Origin: Collinsella aerofaciens
GTDB lineage: Bacteria; Actinomycetota; Coriobacteriia; Coriobacteriales; Coriobacteriaceae
Direction: 5' to 3'
Assembly (NCBI RefSeq): GCF_028209885.1
Contig: NZ_JAQLEM010000045.1
Span: forward strand, 1-12,063
Length of the DNA stretch: 12,063 bases
Positions 6,512-11,986 of this stretch are shown here, in pieces (position 1 is the first letter of the stretch; every line of letters begins with the position of its first letter). The translations under genes and the position numbers were made by a program. The notes under the pieces are model-generated. The model saw only the letters and a list, made by a program, of their open reading frames with translations. It was not told the DNA's origin and did not search any database.

Positions 6512-6648
6512 TTATGGGCCCATCGCGGGGACTTGGACCCGCGAAAGAGCGAGCGTAAAGAATACGCGGAGCGTTTTTAGCGAGCTGGCGAGTCCGCCGG
6601 CAGGCTGTTTTTACGGATCCAATGCCGATATTTCGTATGCCCGAAACC

Positions 6649-6873
6649 CCAGTGGGCAAAAAACGGCAAATATGAGTACTGTCACAAAGGCGGCAACATT
6701 TCTAGAGGTCTATTTTGTGATAATTACGCAACAGCTGTACGTTAATTTGATTCGGCTTTGAGACAAAGCGGCTCAATTTGGAAGGATCTCGGGTTCGACA
6801 GGGTGCTATTTTGCTAAATAGGCTGCTACTAAAATAGTGACAGTACTCATATTTGGTCTTTTTTGCCCACTGG
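6649..6873. mobile_element. 225-bp element with 37-nt imperfect terminal inverted repeats (MITE-like)
   Basis: Positions 6649-6685 and 6837-6873 are inverted repeats: 34 of 37 positions match, with one 3-base mismatch block. The outer ends read CCAGTGGGC and GCCCACTGG; the inner ends contain AGTACTGTCAC and GTGACAGTACT. The 151-bp interior is distinctly AT-richer than the neighbouring genes, has no convincing ORF, and holds small dyads such as GCTTTG-AGA-CAAAGC. I see no clear target-site duplication. Size and layout fit a non-autonomous transposable element or a large structured intergenic repeat. No transposase is nearby. Confidence 0.6.
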
Positions 6874-6947
6874 CCCTGCCATCGGGCCTTTGGGGCCGTC
6901 CAGGACGGGTATCCTAGTGCCAATGTATGCCCAATAGAGGAGAAGCC

Positions 6948-7886
6948 ATGCTGTTTTCCGGTATCATCGCCGCCCTTACCAGTCTTTTGATCCCTATTAT
7001 CATTCTGTTGCTGCTGCTTCCCAACGCCTGCTATGTCGTTGAACAACAGCATGCCGTGATCATCGAACGTCTGGGCAAGTTTAACCGCATCGTCAACGCG
7101 GGCTTCCACATGAAGGTGCCCGTGATCGACCGCAAGGCCGCCACGGTGAGTCTGCGCACCATGAAAAACGGTTTTGGCATCGACGTTAAGACCCAGGACA
7201 ACGTGACCATCGGCCTTGAGGTCTCTGCTCAGTACCACGTGAGCTATGACATGGGCGCCGGCCCGGCAGATTCGGGCATCTACAAGAGCTACTATATGCT
7301 GCAGGAGCCCGTCGACCAGATGCGTGACTTCATCACCGACGCTCTGCGCTCTTCGATTCCCGTCTACACACTCGATGAGGTCTTTGCCAAGAAGGATGAC
7401 ATCGCCAAGGACGTTAATGCCACCGTGTCCGAGCAGATGGCTGCCTACGGCTTCACCCTCGTGTCGACACTCATCACCAAAATCGCGCTGCCGACCGAGG
7501 TCGAGAACTCCATGAACGACATCAATGCCGCCCAGCGAAAGCGCGCTGCCGCGCAGGAGCTCGCCGAGGCCGACCGCATCAAGCGCGTCACCGAGGCGAC
7601 CGCCGAGGCTGAGGCGATGGAAAAGGCGGGCGAGGGCATCGCCAACCAGCGCAAGGCCATCGCGCTGGGCATCAAGGATTCGCTCGAGATCATCCAGGAG
7701 ACGGGAGTCGGTAACGACGAGGCCAACCAGCTGTTCATGTTTACGCAGTGGTCCGAGATGATGACGGAGTTCGCTCGTACGGGTAAAACCTCGACGGTCG
7801 TGCTGCCGAGCGATTTCTCGCAGTCGGCCTCGATGTTCGAGCAGATGCTGACAGCCAGCAAAGTTCAAAACGATTCGAAGGAGTAG
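6948..7886 (+). CDS. SPFH/band 7 (stomatin/prohibitin-like) membrane protein
   Basis: This 312-residue protein belongs to the SPFH family, like QmcA and other stomatin homologues that form membrane-attached oligomers linked to membrane organisation and protease control. A single hydrophobic segment at about residues 6-25 anchors it. The SPFH domain follows with YVVEQQHAVIIERLGKFNRI and the block GFHMKVPVIDRKAATVSLRT. A long Ala/Glu-rich helical region (about 190-235, with AQRKRAAAQELAEADRIKRV) is the coiled coil of the family. An in-frame ATG lies 21 nt upstream, but the ATG at 6948 is chosen for its GAGGAG Shine-Dalgarno (6936-6941) and because it places the membrane segment at the N-terminus. 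No NfeD partner gene is adjacent. The gene starts 74 bp after the inverted-repeat element; its precise cellular role is not known. Confidence 0.93.
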   Translation: MLFSGIIAALTSLLIPIIILLLLLPNACYVVEQQHAVIIERLGKFNRIVNAGFHMKVPVIDRKAATVSLRTMKNGFGIDVKTQDNVTIGLEVSAQYHVSYDMGAGPADSGIYKSYYMLQEPVDQMRDFITDALRSSIPVYTLDEVFAKKDDIAKDVNATVSEQMAAYGFTLVSTLITKIALPTEVENSMNDINAAQRKRAAAQELAEADRIKRVTEATAEAEAMEKAGEGIANQRKAIALGIKDSLEIIQETGVGNDEANQLFMFTQWSEMMTEFARTGKTSTVVLPSDFSQSASMFEQMLTASKVQNDSKE

Positions 7887-7892
7887 ACGCGC

Positions 7893-8363
7893 GTGAAATA
7901 CACCGTCGTTTGCGTCGGTAAGCTCAAGGAGCGCTTTTGGAAGGACGCGTGCGCTGAGTACACCAAGCGCCTGGGTGCCTATGCCAAGGTCGATATCCGC
8001 GAGGTGGCCGATATCGACCCGGCCAAGGCGGGCGGTGTGGATACCGCACGTGACAAGGAGGGGGCGGCGATTCTTGCTGCCCTGCCGTCTCGAGCGCATG
8101 TGATCCTGCTGGCTATCGAGGGCAAGGAGCGTTCGAGTGAGGAGCTCTCGGCGCGGCTCGACGATCTTATGCTGCGAGGCAACAGCGACATCGCCTTTGT
8201 AATCGGCGGATCGGACGGCGTGAGTGATGAGGTGCGCGCCCGCGCCGACGAGATGCTCAGCTTTGGACGCATTACCTTGCCGCATAACCTGGCACGCGTG
8301 GTGCTGCTAGAGCAGATCTACCGTGCCTGCAAGATCAGTCGTGGCGAGCCGTATCACAAATAG
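7893..8363 (+). CDS. rlmH: RlmH, 23S rRNA (pseudouridine-1915 N3)-methyltransferase
   Basis: RlmH is a SPOUT-class methyltransferase that uses SAM to methylate pseudouridine 1915 in helix 69 of 23S rRNA on assembled 70S ribosomes. The 156-residue length is typical. The knotted SAM-binding region is visible: FVIGGSDGV (102-110), ITLPHNLARVVLLEQIYRA (127-145) and the near-terminal RGEPYHK, a family hallmark. The start codon is GTG at 7893, with GAAGGAG at 7877-7883 overlapping the end of the SPFH gene. The 6-nt gap suggests co-transcription with that gene. Confidence 0.97.
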   Translation: MKYTVVCVGKLKERFWKDACAEYTKRLGAYAKVDIREVADIDPAKAGGVDTARDKEGAAILAALPSRAHVILLAIEGKERSSEELSARLDDLMLRGNSDIAFVIGGSDGVSDEVRARADEMLSFGRITLPHNLARVVLLEQIYRACKISRGEPYHK

Positions 8364-8436
8364 GTCGGCAATACGAAACAATGGCGTGGGACAATAGCTT
8401 TCGTTTTGAAGAGCGTGTCTGAGAGGACTATGAGAT

Positions 8437-9207
8437 ATGAAGATTGGGTTTGTCGGTTTTGGCAATATGGCGAGCGCTATGGCCGATGGCTGGATCGCTG
8501 CCGGTGTAGCCGCGAGCGACATGTGCGCCTGCGCGGGTCGCTACGACGCACTGGTTGAGCGCTGCGAGGCGCGCGGCATGGTCGCCTGCCACGATGCCGC
8601 CGAGGTTGTCGCCGCATCCGATATCGTGGTCGCTGCGGTCAAACCGTACATGATCGAGAAGGTATTCGCCCCGCTCAAGGATGCTCTTGCCAAAAAGATC
8701 GTTCTGTCGGTTGCCTGGACCTGGGACAGTGCCAAGTGGGAGCAGGTCCTGCCGGGCGTCGCGCATATCTCGACGGTGCCCAACACACCGGTTTCGGTGG
8801 GCGAGGGCGTCATCGCTTGCGAGAAGGCTTCCACGCTTAGTGATGAGCAGAGCGCCGTGGTGCTTGATCTGCTTGGCAAGCTCGGTGCGGTGGTCGAGCT
8901 CGATACGAGCCTGCTGTTTGTGGGCGGCACGGTGGGTGGTTGCGCTCCGGCATTTGTCGCTATGGCAATCGAGGCCCTGGGCGATGCGGCGGTCAAGCAC
9001 GGTATCCCGCGTGCCGATGCCTATCGCATTGTGAGCCAGATGGTGCTGGGTACGGCAAAGCTGCAGCTTGCAACTGGTCAGCATCCTGCGGCGATGAAGG
9101 ATGCCGTATGCTCGCCCGGTGGTGCCACCATCAAGGGTGTCGTTGCGCTCGAGGACGCCGGCATGCGCAGCGCCCTGGTCAAGGCAATCGACGCAACTCT
9201 CCAGTAA
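8437..9207 (+). CDS. proC: ProC, pyrroline-5-carboxylate reductase
   Basis: ProC catalyses the last step of proline synthesis, reducing 1-pyrroline-5-carboxylate with NAD(P)H in the cytosol. The 256-residue product begins with the Rossmann motif GFVGFGNMA (4-12), has the VPNTPVSVGEGV segment at about 114-125, and ends with the conserved substrate-binding region CSPGGATIKGV followed by LEDAGMRSAL. The length is slightly below the usual ~265-275 and looks complete. A GAGAGGA Shine-Dalgarno (about 8421-8427) precedes the ATG. The 73-nt gap after rlmH may hold its own promoter, but I could not identify clear boxes. The stop codon abuts the inverted-repeat terminator element. Confidence 0.96.
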   Translation: MKIGFVGFGNMASAMADGWIAAGVAASDMCACAGRYDALVERCEARGMVACHDAAEVVAASDIVVAAVKPYMIEKVFAPLKDALAKKIVLSVAWTWDSAKWEQVLPGVAHISTVPNTPVSVGEGVIACEKASTLSDEQSAVVLDLLGKLGAVVELDTSLLFVGGTVGGCAPAFVAMAIEALGDAAVKHGIPRADAYRIVSQMVLGTAKLQLATGQHPAAMKDAVCSPGGATIKGVVALEDAGMRSALVKAIDATLQ

Positions 9208-9366
9208 AACCTGCCATTTAGGGACAGGTTTATTTTGGCAGGTTTTTCCTGCGGTTTTGTCGTATGTGCGAAAAGCGCCCCGCAACCGGATCGTTACCGG
9301 TTGCGGGGCGCTTGCGTTTGCCCAGATAAAACCGACCGAAATAAACCTGTCCCTTTTTGGCAGGTT
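9208..9366. repeat. 159-bp inverted-repeat element between convergent genes, enclosing a strong terminator hairpin
   Basis: Positions 9208-9235 and 9339-9366 are inverted repeats of 28 nt with one 3-base mismatch block; the match extends more weakly 11 nt inward. Each arm carries TTGGCAGGTT-type and AGGGACAGGTTTATTT-type blocks. The left arm also forms its own hairpin (9206-9216 with 9236-9246, 11 bp) followed by T residues, a possible proC terminator. The element occupies almost exactly the gap between the stop codons of proC and the minus-strand small gene, so it probably serves both as terminator. Such an arrangement could be a REP- or MITE-type intergenic repeat. Confidence 0.75.
9273..9313. 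terminator. Perfect 17-bp hairpin, probable bidirectional terminator
   Basis: A perfect 17-bp inverted repeat (9273-9289 with 9297-9313) with a 7-nt loop lies between convergent genes. Its arms have GC-rich centres and AA/TT outer ends. T-rich tracts are short on both sides, so termination efficiency is uncertain, but the stem is very stable. Confidence 0.7.
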
Positions 9367-9538
9367 AGTCCCAGAAGCTGTCTTCCTCATCCTCGGACTT
9401 GGGTCCGCGGTCGACGTACATCTTATGGGTACGCTTCTCCATTACAAAGGCAAGAATCGCAAATAACAGGATGCCGCCGGCGAAAAGGATGGCAAAACCG
9501 GTGCGGGTGCCAAACAAAAAGGAAAAAACTGCGTCCAT
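9365..9538 (-). CDS. Small single-pass membrane protein (57 aa), unknown function
   Basis: A 57-residue ORF runs from ATG at 9538-9536 to TAA at 9367-9365 on the minus strand. It encodes a short N-terminus (MDAVFSFLFGTRTG), a hydrophobic segment at about residues 15-32 (FAILFAGGILLFAILAFV), a basic stretch MEKRTHKM and a polar acidic tail ending DEEDSFWD. The positive residues after the membrane segment predict an N-out, C-in orientation. An AGAAGG Shine-Dalgarno lies 6-7 nt before the start. The gene converges on proC and diverges from serS. The clean ribosome site, plausible membrane topology and positioning between well-defined regulatory elements support a real gene. I do not recognise a family. 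Confidence 0.7.
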   Translation of the reverse strand: MDAVFSFLFGTRTGFAILFAGGILLFAILAFVMEKRTHKMYVDRGPKSEDEEDSFWD

Positions 9539-9562
9539 TGGGTGCCTTCTTGCGTAGTTGAG

Positions 9563-9593
9563 TTGGGTCGTAAACGCTCATAAGTATATACTT
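9563..9593. promoter_or_regulatory. Candidate serS promoter with a symmetric -10 possibly shared by the divergent small gene
   Basis: On the plus strand TTGGGT (9563-9568) and TATACT (9587-9592) are 18 bp apart, placing a start near 9599 for serS. The -10 lies in the 12-bp palindrome AAGTATATACTT (9582-9593), so the same sequence reads TATACT on the minus strand toward the 57-aa gene, where the -35 (around 9605-9611) is poor. A second palindrome GGTTGCAACC lies at 9610-9619. The prediction is tentative. Confidence 0.4.
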
Positions 9594-9649
9594 GCCCATA
9601 CATGTACAAGGTTGCAACCTAAATGGAATGTATATCGCCGGAGGATCTA

Positions 9650-10933
9650 ATGCTTGATATCAAGTTTGTTCGCGAGAACCCCGATGCCATCGATGTCGCC
9701 ATGGCTAACCGCCAGACGTCTTGGGATCGCGAGAAGTTCTTTGAGCTCGACGACGAGCGCCGTGCCGTCATCACCGAGGTCGAGGAGCTCCAGGCTACGC
9801 GCAATGCCGAGTCCAAGAAGATTGGCGCCCTGATGAAGGAGGGCAAGAAGGACGAGGCCGAGGCCGCCAAGGAGGCCGTGCGCGCCGTCAACGAGAAGAT
9901 TGACGGTCTGGCCGAGCGCCGCACCGCTCTCGAGCAGGAGCAGTACGACTTCATGGCTCACCTGCCCAACATTCCGTGCGATGCCACCCCGTACGGTAAG
10001 GACGAGGACGAGAACATCGAGCGTCGCCGCTGGGGCACCCCGCGCGAGTTCGACTTCGACTTTAAGCCGCACTGGGATCTGGGCACCGATCTGGACATCC
10101 TCGACTTCGAGCGCGGCAACAAGCTCTCCGGCAGCCGCTTTACCGTTCTCGGTGGCGCCGGCGCCCGCCTGGAGCGCGCCCTCATCAACTTCTTCCTCGA
10201 TACGCACACCAGCCGTGGTTTTAAGGAGTGGTGGCCACCCATCGTCGTCAAGCGTCAGACCATGTTTGGCACGGGTCAGCTGCCCAAGTTCGAGGACGAC
10301 GCCTATCACGTCTCGGGTGACAACTTCCTGATCCCCACCGCCGAGGTCGTTCTCACCAACCTGCACGCCGGCGAGGTCCTCGATGCCGACACCCTGCCGC
10401 GCCGCTACACCGCCTTCACCCCCTGCTTCCGTGAGGAGGCCGGTTCCGCCGGTCGCGACACCCGCGGCATCATCCGTCAGCACGAGTTCGACAAGGTCGA
10501 GATGGTCAAGTTCGCTAAGCCGGAGGAGTCCGACGATGAGCTCGAGAGCATGACCGCCGAGGCCGAGTACCTGCTGCAGCAGCTGGGCCTTCCGTATCGC
10601 GTGATTAGCCTGTGCACCGGCGACTTGGGCTTCTCTGCCCGTCAGACCTACGACGTCGAGGTCTGGCTGCCGAGCTACAACGCCTACAAGGAGATCAGCT
10701 CCTGCTCCAACTGCGGTGACTTCCAGGCTCGCCGCGCCAACATCAAGTATCGCGACCCCGAGAACTTCAAGGGTTCGCGCTACCTGCACACCCTCAATGG
10801 TTCCGGCCTGCCGGCCGGCCGCACCATGGCCGCCATTCTGGAGAACTACCAGAACGCCGACGGCACCATCACGATCCCCGAGGTTCTGCGTCCTTACATG
10901 GGTGGTCTCGAGAAGATCGAGCCGGTCGCGTAA
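9650..10933 (+). CDS. serS: Seryl-tRNA synthetase
   Basis: SerRS charges tRNA-Ser (and tRNA-Sec where present) with serine in the cytosol. The 427-residue product starts [18 protein letters not shown], the classic SerRS N-terminus, followed by a long charged coiled-coil arm (about 30-100) that contacts the tRNA long variable arm. Class II motifs are visible: motif 1 around [17 protein letters not shown], motif 2 [20 protein letters not shown] and motif 3 [18 protein letters not shown]. An upstream in-frame ATG at 9623 would add nine residues. The ATG at 9650 is preferred because CGGAGGA (9639-9645) precedes it and the protein then begins like its family. The length matches E. coli (430). No T-box leader is visible upstream. 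Confidence 0.98.
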   Translation: MLDIKFVRENPDAIDVAMANRQTSWDREKFFELDDERRAVITEVEELQATRNAESKKIGALMKEGKKDEAEAAKEAVRAVNEKIDGLAERRTALEQEQYDFMAHLPNIPCDATPYGKDEDENIERRRWGTPREFDFDFKPHWDLGTDLDILDFERGNKLSGSRFTVLGGAGARLERALINFFLDTHTSRGFKEWWPPIVVKRQTMFGTGQLPKFEDDAYHVSGDNFLIPTAEVVLTNLHAGEVLDADTLPRRYTAFTPCFREEAGSAGRDTRGIIRQHEFDKVEMVKFAKPEESDDELESMTAEAEYLLQQLGLPYRVISLCTGDLGFSARQTYDVEVWLPSYNAYKEISSCSNCGDFQARRANIKYRDPENFKGSRYLHTLNGSGLPAGRTMAAILENYQNADGTITIPEVLRPYMGGLEKIEPVA

Positions 10934-10956
10934 GTTGGCTGCATAGGGGATATGCA

Positions 10957-10985
10957 AGGGCGCTCCTTCGGGGGCGCCCTATTTC
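10957..10985 (+). terminator. Terminator after serS
   Basis: A 10-bp GC-rich stem (10957-10966 with 10971-10980, one T-G pair) closes on a TTCG tetraloop and is followed by ATTTC, a short T tract. It lies 24 bp after the serS stop. Confidence 0.8.
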
Positions 10986-11034
10986 GTGCGCAGGTCCATA
11001 CCATGCCGTGCGGACAGCTCAATAGAAAACACAC

Positions 11035-11073
11035 GAACAGCTGTTCTGTATACAGCCATCTACCTGCTATGCT
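11035..11073 (+). promoter_or_regulatory. LexA-box-like palindrome overlapping a weak promoter
   Basis: GAACAGCTGTTC (11035-11046) is a perfect 12-bp palindrome with the GAAC-N4-GTTC core of Gram-positive and actinobacterial SOS boxes, and it is preceded by C as in the CGAAC-type consensus. A second perfect palindrome CTGTATACAG (11046-11055) shares its last base. A possible promoter TTCTGT (11044-11049)-18 bp-TATGCT (11068-11073) would be covered by the site. The ATG of the 125-residue protein is 61 bp downstream. The link to LexA is inference. Confidence 0.4.
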
Positions 11074-11106
11074 TTTGCTAAATAAGAGCGAGAGAAAGGG
11101 GACGCG

Positions 11107-11484
11107 ATGGAGCTGTTTGATGATCGGGTGGTTTTGTTTGAGAGCGACGAGGGCGGGGAGTACCTGCTTGTAGCGTGTGAGCCGTCTGGCATGGGCGGCC
11201 TGGTGGTTCGACAGACGAGCGAGGGTCCGTTGACACAATGGTGCTTTGAGGAGTCGCCGCATGTGGTCGAGACCTTTGTGACGCACGAGGGACTTGTGGC
11301 GCTGGAGCACTTCTATGGAGTTGGGACTTCCAACCAGGTCGCGCGCATGCTGAGCATCTCGTTTGTCGATTATGATTGTGCCCAGCGGGTGAGATCGCTC
11401 CTGAGGGAACTTGATGCTAAGTTCGACGTGATCGAAAAGCCAATCGATCGTACGGGGAACGGCGGTATATGCGGAGCAGCGTGA
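11107..11484 (+). CDS. Hypothetical 125-residue cytoplasmic protein
   Basis: I do not recognise this protein. It has no signal peptide or membrane segment. The N-terminal half is beta-rich by eye (LFDDRVVLFESDEGGEYLLVACEP), followed by acidic and aromatic residues, and the second half has a helical stretch QRVRSLLRELDAKFDVIEK. Three cysteines (24, 46 and 91) precede a fourth in the C-terminal GGICGAA; they do not form an obvious metal motif. The start has an AAAGGGG Shine-Dalgarno at 11096-11102. It is monocistronic: serS ends with a terminator upstream and the next gene is a tRNA. A LexA-like palindrome lies just upstream, which would suggest stress or DNA-damage control. No terminator is visible between its stop and the tRNA-Arg promoter. 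Confidence 0.75.
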   Translation: MELFDDRVVLFESDEGGEYLLVACEPSGMGGLVVRQTSEGPLTQWCFEESPHVVETFVTHEGLVALEHFYGVGTSNQVARMLSISFVDYDCAQRVRSLLRELDAKFDVIEKPIDRTGNGGICGAA

Positions 11485-11520
11485 CAAAACTGCGTTCCAC
11501 AAAAAAGTTTGAGATTGTGC

Positions 11521-11550
11521 TTGACTCCAATAAGCTAAAGTGGTTTTATA
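11521..11550 (+). promoter_or_regulatory. Promoter of the first tRNA-Arg
   Basis: TTGACT (11521-11526) and TTTATA (11545-11550) are separated by 18 bp, ending 11 bp before the tRNA 5' end. The -10 match is moderate. An A-tract (11501-11506) lies upstream in place of the dyad found at the other two tRNA promoters. Confidence 0.6.
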
Positions 11551-11561
11551 TGTCTTGCGTT

Positions 11562-11638
11562 GCGGCGTTACCTCAGCTGGATAGAGGGTCTGACTACGAA
11601 TCAGAACGTCATAGGTTCGAATCCTATACGCCGCACCA
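11562..11638 (+). tRNA. tRNA-Arg (anticodon ACG), CCA encoded, copy 1
   Basis: This 77-nt tRNA has fully paired acceptor arms GCGGCGT/ACGCCGC, anticodon stem TCTGA/TCAGA, loop CTACGAA with anticodon ACG at 11596-11598 (A34 normally becomes inosine, reading CGU, CGC and CGA), T-loop TTCGAAT and an encoded CCA. It is identical to the copy at 11987-12063. Confidence 0.98.
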
Positions 11639-11648
11639 ATTGAACTTG

Positions 11649-11677
11649 AAGCCTCCGGCAACGGGGGCTTTTCTTTT
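11649..11677 (+). terminator. Rho-independent terminator after tRNA-Arg copy 1
   Basis: A 9-bp stem (11649-11657 with 11662-11670, one T-G pair), a GCAA loop and the T-rich tail TTTTCTTTT. Its duplicate lies 190 bp downstream. Confidence 0.88.
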
Positions 11678-11808
11678 ACGCCGGCACCGCACGGATTCGA
11701 ACCTCGGTCGAGGCGCGGGCGTCAAGAAAACGCGGAGCGTTTTCAGCGAGCGGGCGAGTCCGCCGGCAGGCGGGCGAAGCCGGTGCGGATCCGCGAAGCG
11801 GATGCGCG

Positions 11809-11828
11809 GAATCCTATACGCCGCACCA
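11809..11828 (+). pseudogene. Duplicated 3' fragment of tRNA-Arg
   Basis: Twenty bases identical to 11619-11638 of the intact tRNA-Arg, from the T-loop through CCA. The 5' portion is absent. It joins directly to the CGCGGA end of the repeat core, in the same place as at tRNA-Leu. Confidence 0.9.
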
Positions 11829-11838
11829 ATTGAGTTTT

Positions 11839-11867
11839 AAGCCTCCGGAAACGGGGGCTTTTCTTAT
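11839..11867 (+). terminator. Duplicated terminator in the second tRNA-Arg repeat copy
   Basis: The same 9-bp stem as at 11649 (11839-11847 with 11852-11860), with the loop changed from GCAA to GAAA (both GNRA tetraloops), and a TTTTCTT tail. Termination capacity appears kept. Confidence 0.85.
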
Positions 11868-11925
11868 ATCGCGATGCACCGAAGATCGTGCCAAGCCCTC
11901 CAAATGAGTAAAAATCAAATTCGAT

Positions 11926-11974
11926 AACTTTTTTTGAAAAAACGCTTGACCATTATTCAGTCTATGTGCATAAT
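11926..11974 (+). promoter_or_regulatory. Promoter of the second tRNA-Arg with upstream A/T dyad
   Basis: TTGACC (11946-11951) and CATAAT (11969-11974) are 17 bp apart, 12 bp before the tRNA. The preceding 20 bp (11926-11945) begin AACTTTTTTTGAAAAAA, nearly the same motif and exactly the same distance from the TTG as in the tRNA-Leu promoter. Confidence 0.75.
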
Positions 11975-11986
11975 AATCAACAAGTC

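Larger units (their letters stand above)
6268..6605 (+). repeat. Tandem ~189-bp tRNA-tail repeat at tRNA-Leu (one full unit plus a truncated second)
   Basis: Unit 1 (6268-6456) and unit 2 (6457 to about 6605) are direct repeats with period 189. Each contains, in order, the tRNA-Leu 3' end from the T-loop through CCA, a terminator, an antisense T-arm hairpin (6335-6354 and 6524-6543), and a GC-rich core. In unit 1 the core includes the perfect hairpins AAAACGC-GGA-GCGTTTT (6372-6388) and ATCCGC-GAA-GCGGAT (6434-6448), plus a CGCC-GGCA-GGCG hairpin between them. Unit 2 stops inside the core after CCGCCGGCAGGC. A unit with the same core and tRNA-Arg-specific ends lies at 11619-11808. No credible protein is encoded. 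The origin (mobile element, integration remnant or regulatory module) is unknown. Confidence 0.9.
11619..11867 (+). repeat. tRNA-tail repeat at tRNA-Arg (one full ~190-bp unit plus the start of a second)
   Basis: Unit 1 (11619-11808) runs from the tRNA-Arg T-loop through CCA, a terminator, an antisense T-arm (11693-11704) and the core; the second copy starts at 11809 and ends with its terminator near 11867. The period is 190. The core shares with the tRNA-Leu repeat the hairpin AAAACGC-GGA-GCGTTTT (11727-11743), a CCGCC-GGCA-GGCGG hairpin and ATCCGC-GAA-GCGGAT (11789-11803). Over roughly 85 bp I count six to seven differences from the unit near 6370-6455. The tRNA- and terminator-derived parts are instead specific to tRNA-Arg. 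Confidence 0.9.

Noticed and set aside
6268..6605. CRISPR array
   Set aside because: The units are 189 bp, almost entirely conserved, with no short repeat/spacer alternation and no cas genes.
6264..6659. Minus-strand 131-residue ORF with an internal repeat
   Set aside because: It is the antisense reading of the tandem tRNA-tail repeat. Its internal repetition simply mirrors the 189-bp period, and it contains antisense tRNA and terminator sequence; no ribosome-binding site supports it.
6702..8285. Minus-strand 527-residue ORF opposite the SPFH and rlmH genes
   Set aside because: A long shadow frame in GC-rich coding DNA. The plus strand encodes two clear family members over the same bases.
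9541..9649. T-box or other leader riboswitch before serS
   Set aside because: The space is only about 110 bp. I see no T-box sequence, specifier loop or terminator/antiterminator pair.
10894..11661. Minus-strand 255-residue ORF across the hypothetical gene and tRNA-Arg
   Set aside because: Its start translates antisense tRNA (the familiar spurious RIRTYDVLIRSQTL-type peptide) and then the reverse of the plus-strand gene, the serS terminator and the serS 3' end.
11469..11840. Plus-strand 123-residue ORF over tRNA-Arg and the repeat
   Set aside because: It reads through a tRNA, a terminator and hairpin repeats, so it is not a protein gene.
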